Part shown: in pieces, positions 7,431 to 14,165 of the stretch | Numbering within the stretch: the first letter of the stretch is position 1 | Layout of the letters: the number at the start of each line of letters is the position of its first letter | NCBI GenBank assembly: GCA_002428405.1 | Contig: DIWD01000028.1 | Coordinates: 1-15,126, forward strand | Origin: a bacterium UBA6115 | GTDB taxonomy: Bacteria; Bacillota_A; Clostridia; Christensenellales; Aristaeellaceae | DNA length: 15,126 bases | Reading direction: 5' to 3' | The notes under the pieces: model-generated | Told to the model about the DNA's origin: nothing | Seen by the model: the letters and a program-made list of their open reading frames with translations, nothing else | Database searches by the model: none | Made by a program: the position numbers and the translations under genes

Positions 7431-8377
7431 CCCTTTGCGCCGGGCACCGGCAAACTGTCAATGAGATGGGAGAGGATACTTTCGGCGGAAATGCCCTTCA
7501 TGCGCGCCTCCGGCGTGAGGATGAGACGGTGGGATAATACGCTGTGCGCCATGCGCCGCACATCGTCCGGCAGGATATAGCTGCGCCCCGCCAGGATGGC
7601 GCAGGCCTGCGCCGAGCGGATAAGCGCGATGGCCCCGCGGGGGGACACGCCCAGTTGGATGGAAGGATGGCTGCGGGAAGCGGCGGCGATGGTGGCGACA
7701 TAGGAGCGCACCTCGCGGCTGCAGTACACGGTGCCGACGAGTTCCTGCAGCTGAAGGATCTCCTCTGTGCCGCACACAGGCAGCAGGGATTTCAGCGGCG
7801 ACTCCGAACTGGAGAAGCGGTCCAGCACATCCATCTCCTCCTCAATGGAAGGGTATCCGATCATGATGCGCAGGAAAAACCGGTCCATCTGCGCCTCAGG
7901 CAGCGGGTAGGTCCCCACGAAGTCGATCGGATTTTGCGTCGCAAGCACCATGAAGGGCTGGGGAAGCCTGCGTGTGACACCGTCGACGGTGACCTGACCT
8001 TCCTCCATGACTTCAAGGAGGCTGGACTGCGTCTTGGGAGAGGTGCGGTTGATCTCGTCCGCCAGCAGGATCTGGGTCATCACAACGCCCGGGCGGTATT
8101 CCATTTCACCGCTGCGCGCGTTGTACATCGTAAATCCGGTGATGTCAGAGGGGGTCACGTCGGGGGTGAACTGAATGCGCCGGAAGGAGCAATCCAGCGA
8201 TTTGCTCAGCGAAGCGGCCAGGGTGGTCTTGCCGACGCCCGGCACATCCTCAATCAGGACATGGCCGCGGCACAGCAGCGCGATGAGCGCCAGCTCAATC
8301 GCCTCGTCCTTGCCCACAATGACGCGGCGCACGTTTTCCTTCAGCGCGTTGACCAGGCTGCGCGGGTCAAAAGTCAT
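7427..8377 (-). CDS. MoxR-family AAA+ ATPase
   Basis: A 316-residue AAA+ ATPase, typical in length for the MoxR group. Walker A is GVGKTT with Lys50, preceded by the characteristic EDVPG. Walker B is LLADEIN with Asp107-Glu108, followed by the family segment RTSPKTQSSLLEVMEE. The sensor-1 region is ATQNPIDFVGTYPLPEAQMDRF, shown here only as a landmark, and sensor 2 lies in GVSPRGA. MoxR ATPases are chaperone-like machines that work with DUF58 or VWA proteins; here it probably acts on the membrane transglutaminase encoded two genes downstream. The ATG at 8377 is preceded by a purine-rich AAAGGG site. It is the first gene of the operon, with a good promoter immediately upstream. Confidence 0.95.
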   Translation of the reverse strand: MTFDPRSLVNALKENVRRVIVGKDEAIELALIALLCRGHVLIEDVPGVGKTTLAASLSKSLDCSFRRIQFTPDVTPSDITGFTMYNARSGEMEYRPGVVMTQILLADEINRTSPKTQSSLLEVMEEGQVTVDGVTRRLPQPFMVLATQNPIDFVGTYPLPEAQMDRFFLRIMIGYPSIEEEMDVLDRFSSSESPLKSLLPVCGTEEILQLQELVGTVYCSREVRSYVATIAAASRSHPSIQLGVSPRGAIALIRSAQACAILAGRSYILPDDVRRMAHSVLSHRLILTPEARMKGISAESILSHLIDSLPVPGAKG

Positions 8378-8426
8378 CTCATATCCCTTTCAGGCCGGGG
8401 CGTTCTCCGCCCGCGCGGCAGACTCC

Positions 8427-8455
8427 ATTATAGGGGTGCAGGCAAATCTTTGCAA
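8427..8455 (-). promoter_or_regulatory. Promoter of the MoxR-DUF58-transglutaminase operon
   Basis: Reading the minus strand, TTGCAA (8455-8450) is followed by a 17-nt spacer and a perfect TATAAT (8432-8427). The predicted start of transcription is near 8420, giving a leader of about 43 nt before the MoxR ATG. It lies just downstream of the pyruvate kinase terminator, so the operon is transcribed independently of pyk. Confidence 0.65.
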
Positions 8456-8490
8456 TCTTTCCGTAAAGAATGCTTAACAATCAAGGGATC

Positions 8491-8522
8491 AAAATGCCGC
8501 CCCGCAAGCGCCGGGCGGCATT
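8491..8522 (-). terminator. Intrinsic terminator of pyk
   Basis: On the minus strand a 10-bp perfect stem (AATGCCGCCC at 8522-8513 with GGGCGGCATT at 8502-8493) surrounds a 10-nt loop. It is followed by TTTTGAT. The stem ends 24 bases after the pyk stop codon. The opposite strand has no T-tract of comparable quality, so it is assigned to pyk. Confidence 0.8.
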
Positions 8523-8545
8523 CCAGCCAGGGGCATCTGTATGGC

Positions 8546-9970
8546 TCAATCCGGAACGTACGCCACTTTGATGAGGTTGGTGCTGCCCGACTGGGACAGG
8601 GGGACACCGGTGGTCAGCACCACCAGGTCTCCGGCCTTGACGTGCCCGGCCAGCTTGGCGGTGTTGATGGCGTGGTCAAACAGCACTTCCATGATTTTTT
8701 CCTCACCCACCATCAGCGGGGTCACGCCCCAGGACAGGCTCATCTGCCGCCAGACGGTGGAGTCCGGCGTGCAGGCAATGATGGGGATGTCCGAGCGGAA
8801 GCGGCTGATCATGTAGGCGGTGGTGCCGGACTTGGTGACCGTGATGATGGCGTTGGCGTGGAGGTTGTAGGCAATCAGGCAGGTGGCATGGGAAATGGCG
8901 TCGGTGATGTTGTGTGCGTCCTGGTACATGTTGTCCACAAAGAAGCGCTTCTTGTAGTTGATGTCCCTCTCCGCGCGCTCGGTGATGCGCACCATCGTGC
9001 GCACCGCTTCCACCGGATACTTGCCGCTGGCGGTCTCGCCGGAGAGCATAATGACGCTGGTGCCGTCATAAATGGCGTTGGCCACATCCGTGATCTCAGC
9101 GCGGGTGGGGCGCGCGTGCTCGATCATGCTGTTGAGCATCTGGGTGGCGGTGACGACCTGCTTGCCGGCCATGGAGGCCACTTTGATGATGCGCTTCTGG
9201 ATGACGGGGATCTCCTCAAAGGGGATCTCCACCCCCATGTCGCCCCGCGCGATCATCACCGAGTCGCAGACCTGGATGATATCCTCGAGGTTGTCCACGC
9301 CCTCGGCGTTTTCGATCTTGGCCATGATGCGGATGTGCGCGCCGCCGTTGAGGTCCAGAAAGTCGCGCATCTGCTGAACGTCCTCGCGCATGCGCACAAA
9401 GGAGGCCGCCACAATGTCAAAGCCGGTGCGGATGCCAAAGAGGAGGTCCTCCTTGTCCCGCTCGCTCAGGAAGGGCATGGACAGGCGGGAGCCCGGGATG
9501 TTGACGCCCCTGCGGTCGGAGATCTCGCCGCCCGCGACCACGCGCGTGCGGATGCGCGTGTCCGAGACCTCCAGCACTTCCAGTTCAATCAGCCCGTCGT
9601 CCAGCAGGATCTTCTTCCTGTCCCCCAGGTCGCGGGGCAGGCCGCTGTAGGTGATCCAGGCTGCCGTCTCATCACCCTCGATTTTCTCCGTCACCAGGTC
9701 AAAGATGGTCCCGTCCTTCAGCACCGCCTTCCCGCCCTTGAACGTGCCGGTGCGGATTTCCGGCCCCTTGGTGTCAAGAATGGTGCCGATGGGCACCCCC
9801 ATCTCATTGCGCACCTTGTTCAACTCCCGGAACAGGGCCAGATGGGTCTCATGGGTTCCATGGGAGAAATTGAAACGCGCGACGTTCATCCCTTCCCTGA
9901 TCAGCTCCCGGATGATCTCTTTCGTGCCGGAAGCGGGTCCCAGGGTACAGATGATTTTAGTCTTCCGCAT
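8546..9970 (-). CDS. pyk: Pyruvate kinase
   Basis: A 474-residue enzyme that transfers phosphate from phosphoenolpyruvate to ADP, the last step of glycolysis. Start ATG 9970 is chosen because the protein then begins MRKTKIICTLGPAS, as in the family, and AAAGGAGA lies 5 nt upstream; a longer frame to 10144 has no support. Motifs seen are NFSHGTH, LDTKGPEIRTG, the active-site block IMAKIENAEGV with catalytic Lys218, MIARGDMGVEIP, ATQMLNSM and LSGETASGKYP. The Glu in KGPEIRTG corresponds to position 117 of the muscle enzyme, where Glu is associated with K+-dependent and Lys with K+-independent enzymes, so K+ dependence is inferred. The length matches enzymes without the extra C-terminal PEP-utiliser-like domain found in Bacillus. 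It is a single-gene transcript with its own promoter and terminator. Confidence 0.97.
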   Translation of the reverse strand: MRKTKIICTLGPASGTKEIIRELIREGMNVARFNFSHGTHETHLALFRELNKVRNEMGVPIGTILDTKGPEIRTGTFKGGKAVLKDGTIFDLVTEKIEGDETAAWITYSGLPRDLGDRKKILLDDGLIELEVLEVSDTRIRTRVVAGGEISDRRGVNIPGSRLSMPFLSERDKEDLLFGIRTGFDIVAASFVRMREDVQQMRDFLDLNGGAHIRIMAKIENAEGVDNLEDIIQVCDSVMIARGDMGVEIPFEEIPVIQKRIIKVASMAGKQVVTATQMLNSMIEHARPTRAEITDVANAIYDGTSVIMLSGETASGKYPVEAVRTMVRITERAERDINYKKRFFVDNMYQDAHNITDAISHATCLIAYNLHANAIITVTKSGTTAYMISRFRSDIPIIACTPDSTVWRQMSLSWGVTPLMVGEEKIMEVLFDHAINTAKLAGHVKAGDLVVLTTGVPLSQSGSTNLIKVAYVPD

Positions 9971-10010
9971 AATCGTCTCCTTTTGCGGCGACTGCGTCAC
10001 CGCCGGAATC

Positions 10011-10016
10011 ATTATA
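10011..10016 (-). promoter_or_regulatory. -10 box of the pyk promoter
   Basis: The minus strand carries a perfect TATAAT, giving a transcription start near 10004 and a 34-nt leader that ends in the pyk ribosome binding site. The -35 region at 17-nt spacing reads TTTCTT, a poor match, so the promoter is identified mainly from its -10 box and position. Confidence 0.5.
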
Positions 10017-10087
10017 GCCCATCCGCCATCCCTGTTCAAGAAATCCCGCGCGATACGCTGCCAAAGCAGCAGCGCAGACACATGCTG

Positions 10088-10096
10088 TGATATGAT
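10088..10096 (+). promoter_or_regulatory. Extended -10 promoter of the AEC permease gene
   Basis: TGA immediately precedes TATGAT (10091-10096), forming an extended -10 element. No recognisable -35 box sits at 17 nt. Transcription would start near 10103, 27 nt before the ATG. It faces away from the pyk promoter, so both genes share a short divergent control region (9971-10129). Confidence 0.4.
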
Positions 10097-10129
10097 AAGG
10101 GCCTGAAAACTGACCCGGAGGAACAGCAC

Positions 10130-11077
10130 ATGGAGATCATCCAATCCCTTTCAACCAGGCTGCTGCCCATCATCATTGCCCTGGCGCTGGGCGTCCTCAT
10201 CCGAAAGACAAGCCTGATGGACGCCCTGGGTGTCGCGGCGCTGAAGACCATAGTCACCCGGGTCACGCTGCCCTTTGTCATCTTCCAGGCCTTTTATAAG
10301 GTGGAATATTCCCTGGGCACCCTTGTCACGACACTTACAGTGCTGGTCATCTGCCTGCTCCTGTTTGCCCTGGGCTTCCTGCTGAAGAAACAATTCAGGA
10401 ACCTGACCGCCCTGCTGCCTTTCACGCTTTCCGGTTTTGAGATGGGCATGCTGGGCTTTCCGCTGTTTTTGATGCTGGCGGGGCAGGCGAACATGGACAG
10501 CCTCGCGGTAGCCGATCTGGGGCAGGAAGTTTTCGTATTTACCATCTACCTGTTCATGCTTCGGAAGCAGACAGGTGAAAAGCAGTCCCTGGGCGACGCG
10601 CTGCGGGAAGTGGCGAAAAACCCTGTCATCATCGCTGTGGTCCTGGGCCTGCTGGTGAGCGTCACCGGGCTTGGCCGACTGATGGCGGGCACCCTGGCGG
10701 GCGAGGTCGTTGATTCTGTCTGCGGCTTTATCAGCGCGCCGACCGCCGTGCTCATCCTGCTGAGTATCGGCTATGACCTCAAATTGGAGCGCCGATTACT
10801 CAGGCGCGCGGGCCTTGTTTTGTTGTTGCGCTTTTCCTGCGTGCTGTTGATCGGCGGCGGGCTGACCCTGCTGTTATTTCAGATCATCCCCTATGACCCC
10901 TGGCTGCTGCTGGCCATCATGACCATGCTGACACTGCCCGCCCCCTTTGTGCTGCCGGTGTACTCACAGTCCCAGAAAGAAGCTGGATTCGTTTCCATGT
11001 TCCTCTCACTCTCCACCCTGCTGTTTGTGCTGTTCTACGCTGTGCTGCTGGCGGTCAAGCCTTTGATTACCGGTTAA
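10130..11077 (+). CDS. AEC-family (auxin efflux carrier-like) permease
   Basis: A 315-residue, highly hydrophobic protein with about ten predicted membrane spans in two bundles separated by a charged loop near residues 145-160. Family-like features are LPFVIFQAF in the first half, FEMGMLGFPLF before the loop, KNPVIIAVVLGLLVS after it and a Pro-containing LPAPFVLPVY segment near the end. AEC proteins are secondary carriers, several of which move malate, malonate or other organic anions in bacteria; the substrate here cannot be read from sequence. CGGAGGA (10116-10122) gives a good ribosome binding site 7 nt before the ATG. It is divergent from pyruvate kinase, which hints at organic-acid export linked to glycolysis, but that is inference. 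Confidence 0.88.
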   Translation: MEIIQSLSTRLLPIIIALALGVLIRKTSLMDALGVAALKTIVTRVTLPFVIFQAFYKVEYSLGTLVTTLTVLVICLLLFALGFLLKKQFRNLTALLPFTLSGFEMGMLGFPLFLMLAGQANMDSLAVADLGQEVFVFTIYLFMLRKQTGEKQSLGDALREVAKNPVIIAVVLGLLVSVTGLGRLMAGTLAGEVVDSVCGFISAPTAVLILLSIGYDLKLERRLLRRAGLVLLLRFSCVLLIGGGLTLLLFQIIPYDPWLLLAIMTMLTLPAPFVLPVYSQSQKEAGFVSMFLSLSTLLFVLFYAVLLAVKPLITG

Positions 11078-11110
11078 AGCACCAGAACCCGGCATTCCCT
11101 CCCGGCCGCG

Positions 11111-11140
11111 TTGCCCGCGCGTCCCCGCGCGTGGTACAAT
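11111..11140 (+). promoter_or_regulatory. Candidate promoter of the hydrolase-acyltransferase cassette
   Basis: TTGCCC (11111-11116) is followed by an 18-nt spacer and TACAAT (11135-11140), preceded by TGG, giving an extended -10. The spacer contains an inverted repeat, CGCGC (11116-11120) and GCGCG (11127-11131), which could be an operator. The predicted start is near 11147, about 30 nt before the hydrolase ATG. Confidence 0.4.
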
Positions 11141-11177
11141 CTTTCCAAGCCAAGTCATTCAGGAAGGGCGGCACCTC

Positions 11178-12062
11178 ATGCCAAGCGTCATCAGTTCCCT
11201 CATCAAGGCCCAGATCAGCCTGCTCAATCCCCTGTTCAACGGGTTGGACCTGGAGCAGCAGCGCAAACTGCAGGACGGACTCGCGTCGCTGGGCTCGCGC
11301 GCGGCGGCGAATAAGACCGCGGCGTACAAGGCTGACCTGGAAACCTGTGACGCTTCCTGGGTGTTCCCGCTTCAGGGGCAGGTCAGCAAGGCCATTCTTT
11401 ACCTGCACGGCGGCGGGTATGTTTCCGGGACACTGGAACACGCCCAGGGTTTCGGCAGCATGCTGGCGCTGGAGACCGGCCGCGCCGTCCTCTGCCTGGG
11501 CTACCGCCTGGCGCCGGAGCATCCATACCCTGCCGCGCTGGAGGACGCGCTGGCGGCGTACCGCCTGATGCTCACGCGCTATCAGCCCGGGGAGATCTCC
11601 TTTGTGGGGGAGTCTGCCGGCGGCGGGCTGTGCTTCACCCTGGCGCTGAAACTCAAGGAGCAGCGCCTGCCTCAACCCCATAAGATCGCGGCGATGTCGC
11701 CCTGGGTGGATTTGAAGCAGTCCCTGGAAGCCTGCAGGCTCATGGGGCGCGACCCTGTGCTCAGCTGCGAAGGCATCAGCAAAGCCGCGGAGTATTACCT
11801 CGCCGGCCATGACGCGCAGGATCCCCTGGTCTCCCCGCTGTTCGGCGAGCTCAGCGGGCTGCCCGACACGCTGATGATTACGGGCGGGGATGAGATCCTC
11901 CTGCCTGAGAATGAGGAAATGCTCGCGCACCTGCTCAAGGCAGGCGTCAAGGCAAGGCTGTATGTCGAGGAAGGCATGTGGCATGTCTACCCGCTTTATC
12001 CGGTGCCGGAGGCCAGGGCGGCGCAGGCCATGCTGCGGGATTATCTGGACGAGCGGCTGTGA
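11178..12062 (+). CDS. Alpha/beta hydrolase of the HGGG (hormone-sensitive lipase-like) group
   Basis: A 294-residue predicted carboxylesterase. It shows the HGGG oxyanion-hole motif at residues 77-80, the nucleophile elbow GESAGGG with Ser146, Asp238 in GGDEILLPENEE and His269 in GMWHVYPLYP, so the triad is complete. The segment GYRLAPEHPYPAALED is typical of this acetyl-esterase/lipase group. No signal peptide is visible, so it is probably cytoplasmic. GGAAGGG precedes the ATG. Its stop codon overlaps the GTG start of the next gene as GTGA, so the hydrolase and the acyltransferase are likely made together; one could form and the other remove or remodel an ester. The actual substrate is unknown. 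Confidence 0.9.
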   Translation: MPSVISSLIKAQISLLNPLFNGLDLEQQRKLQDGLASLGSRAAANKTAAYKADLETCDASWVFPLQGQVSKAILYLHGGGYVSGTLEHAQGFGSMLALETGRAVLCLGYRLAPEHPYPAALEDALAAYRLMLTRYQPGEISFVGESAGGGLCFTLALKLKEQRLPQPHKIAAMSPWVDLKQSLEACRLMGRDPVLSCEGISKAAEYYLAGHDAQDPLVSPLFGELSGLPDTLMITGGDEILLPENEEMLAHLLKAGVKARLYVEEGMWHVYPLYPVPEARAAQAMLRDYLDERL

Positions 12063-13339
12063 ACCAGAATCAGAACGCGACCATCCCCTCCTGGCTGCGG
12101 CTGGATAACGCGGCCAAGATCTATCCCGCGGCGCGGACCAGGAACTGGATGTCGATTTACCGCATGTCAGTCACCCTGAAGGAGGATGTGGACGCGGCGT
12201 TGCTGCAGCAGGCGCTCAACCAGACCTTGAAGCGCATTCCCCTGTTCGCCTACCGCCTGCGAAAAGGGCTGTTCTGGCATTATTTCGACCGGCAGGACAA
12301 GGGCCCGCAGGTGGAGCCGGACACGCGCAACATCCTGATGCCCCTGAACCTCACGCGAAGCCAGGATTTCCTCTTCCGCCTGCGGTACCATAAGAAGCGG
12401 ATTTCAGCGGAGATATTCCACGCAATGGCGGACGGCAGCGGCGCGACCAGCTTCCTGCTGACCCTGACCGCGGAATACCTGTTCCTGCGTTACGGGAAAC
12501 GCATCCCTGTCACGCCGCCTATCCTGGACACGCGGGAGAAGCCCAAGCAGGCGGAATGGGAGGACTCCTTCCCCAAATATGCCCGGGACGTGACCAGGCC
12601 CAGGGGCGAGGACCCCGCCTGGCAGCTGCGCGGCACGCCGGAGGCGCACGGCCAGATGCGGGTGGTGACAGGCATCCTGCCCACGGACCGCTTGCTCAGT
12701 GTCGCCCGGGAGCACAGGACCACGGTCACCTATCTCCTGGCCGCCCTGATGCTGCAGGCATTGATGAACCGGAAGAAGAAAAGCAGCAGGGGGCGCAGCA
12801 AACCGGTCAAGTTATCCCTGCCGGTGAATCTGCGCAAAATCTACCCCTCCAGGACGCTGAGGAACTTTTCCTTTTATGTCAACGTTCCCGTGCGGATGGA
12901 TTACGGAGAGTACAGCCTGGAAAACCTGATCGCCCTGGTCAGCCATTACATGGGGATTGAAACGATGGAGCCCATGATCAACGCGCGGTTTTCCGCCAAC
13001 GTCAAGGCGGAGCAGAACCTGATGATGCGCGCCGCGCCGCTGTTTATCAAGACCCTCGCGCTCAAGCTGATGTTCAACGCCACAGGGGAGCGCTATGTGA
13101 CCTGCACGATGAGCAACCTGGGCCGGATCGATATGCCCCTAGAAATGGAACAGCACGTGGAACGCGTGGACCTGGTGCTGGGCCGATCAAAAAAGACGCC
13201 GCTGTCCTGCGGGGTCCTCAGCGCCTGCGGCAAGACCATGATCACGTTTTCCATCACCATGCGCCAGAATGATGTGGAGAGGAACTTCTTCACAAGCCTG
13301 ATCAAACTGGGCGTGCCGGTCCTGATTGAAAGCTACTGA
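12059..13339 (+). CDS. Condensation/alcohol-acetyltransferase-like acyltransferase
   Basis: A 426-residue protein of the CoA-dependent acyltransferase superfamily, closest in appearance to stand-alone condensation-like or alcohol O-acetyltransferase proteins. The catalytic HxxxDG motif is present as FHAMADG with His121, Asp125 and Gly126. The C-terminal half carries SNLGRIDMP, a conserved-looking turn of this group, while the DFGWG motif of classical family members is not evident. GTG at 12059 is chosen because it overlaps the hydrolase stop by 4 nt; an in-frame start 27 codons earlier would lie deep inside the hydrolase gene. There is no adjacent carrier-protein or adenylation domain, so non-ribosomal peptide synthesis is unlikely and a CoA-linked acyl donor is more plausible. 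The acceptor is unknown. Confidence 0.82.
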   Translation: MNQNQNATIPSWLRLDNAAKIYPAARTRNWMSIYRMSVTLKEDVDAALLQQALNQTLKRIPLFAYRLRKGLFWHYFDRQDKGPQVEPDTRNILMPLNLTRSQDFLFRLRYHKKRISAEIFHAMADGSGATSFLLTLTAEYLFLRYGKRIPVTPPILDTREKPKQAEWEDSFPKYARDVTRPRGEDPAWQLRGTPEAHGQMRVVTGILPTDRLLSVAREHRTTVTYLLAALMLQALMNRKKKSSRGRSKPVKLSLPVNLRKIYPSRTLRNFSFYVNVPVRMDYGEYSLENLIALVSHYMGIETMEPMINARFSANVKAEQNLMMRAAPLFIKTLALKLMFNATGERYVTCTMSNLGRIDMPLEMEQHVERVDLVLGRSKKTPLSCGVLSACGKTMITFSITMRQNDVERNFFTSLIKLGVPVLIESY

Positions 13340-13368
13340 CCCAACAAACCAGACGGACCCCTGACAAA

Positions 13369-13374
13369 GGGAGG
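13369..13374 (+). promoter_or_regulatory. Ribosome binding site that decides a TTG start
   Basis: GGGAGG sits one base before an in-frame ATG (13376) and 7 nt before TTG (13382). Normal spacing favours the TTG, so the upstream ATG is likely not the initiation codon. Confidence 0.55.
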
Positions 13375-13381
13375 GATGATT

Positions 13382-14086
13382 TTGTCTTACTGTGTACAAT
13401 GCGGTGTGGAGCTGGCAAGGGACCTGAAGAAGTGCCCGCTGTGCGATACCCCTGTCCTCAACCCCAGACAGCCCGCCTCCGAATCAGCGGAGAGCCCCTA
13501 TCCGGATGTTTTTGAGGAAGCCATCAGCCATATGGACCGCGGGTATGCGCGGCAGCTGGCTGTCATCGCGGCGCTTATCCCGATGCTGATCGTCCTGGCG
13601 CTTGATATCATCGACGGCGGGGGCGTATGGTCCCCTTACGTGATGGGCGTGCTGGCGATGCTGTGGTGCTTTTTTGCTGTGCCCCTGCTGTTCCGGGTAA
13701 AGAAACCATACCTGTACATCGCCCTTGACGTACTGGCTCTGTGCGGCTTCCTGGCGCTGGTCGCGGCCCTTACGGATGGTTTTTCCTGGTACATGAGCGT
13801 TGTGCTGCCCCTGCTGGTGCTGACCGGATTGATGACCCTTCTGATGCTGCTGGTCTACAGGCGGCTTGAAATGCAAAGGCTGCACCGCGCGGCCATCCTG
13901 ATGCTGCTGGCGGCGGCATATCTCATCGGGACAGAGATCATCCTGGATCTCAGCGCGTTTGGGAAAGCGTCCCCGGGCTGGTCGGTATACGCGGGCATCC
14001 CGATGCTGGTCATCGCGCTGATGCTGGCGGGGATCGAGCAGAACAAAGCCCTGAAAGAGGCTATCCGAAAACGGCTTTTCATTTAA
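13382..14086 (+). CDS. Zinc-ribbon membrane protein with about six spans (DUF6320-like)
   Basis: A 234-residue protein of unknown function. A short N-terminal zinc ribbon has Cys4-x2-Cys7 and Cys18-x2-Cys21 (YCVQCG and KCPLCDTP). A charged linker follows to about residue 50, then roughly six hydrophobic spans between residue 55 and 225, ending in a basic tail. TTG at 13382 is preferred over ATG at 13376 because the strong GGGAGG site (13369-13374) lies 7 nt before the TTG but only one base before the ATG; the product then begins MSYC. It lies 42 nt after the acyltransferase gene and is probably in the same operon. The similarity to DUF6320-type proteins is from memory and not checked. Confidence 0.8.
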   Translation: MSYCVQCGVELARDLKKCPLCDTPVLNPRQPASESAESPYPDVFEEAISHMDRGYARQLAVIAALIPMLIVLALDIIDGGGVWSPYVMGVLAMLWCFFAVPLLFRVKKPYLYIALDVLALCGFLALVAALTDGFSWYMSVVLPLLVLTGLMTLLMLLVYRRLEMQRLHRAAILMLLAAAYLIGTEIILDLSAFGKASPGWSVYAGIPMLVIALMLAGIEQNKALKEAIRKRLFI

Positions 14087-14113
14087 ATAGGCTAAAAATG
14101 TATGATCCGGCGC

Positions 14114-14142
14114 TTGCGGCGTCAATATTTACATGGTAAACT
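14114..14142 (+). promoter_or_regulatory. Candidate promoter of murB-whiA
   Basis: TTGCGG (14114-14119) is followed by a 17-nt spacer and TAAACT (14137-14142), preceded by TGG as an extended -10. The 79-nt gap before murB has no clear terminator for the upstream cassette, so read-through is also possible. Confidence 0.35.
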
Positions 14143-14165
14143 ATTCTTCAGCATGGAGGATTTTC

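Noticed and set aside
7544..10090. An 848-codon frame antisense to the MoxR and pyk genes
   Set aside because: It crosses a strong terminator and two promoters on the other strand and encodes a low-information His/Gly/Asp-rich sequence. It is a codon-bias shadow.
9971..10144. Extended pyruvate kinase N-terminus from 10144
   Set aside because: It would place the pyk promoter and ribosome binding site inside the gene and add 58 residues not seen in the family.
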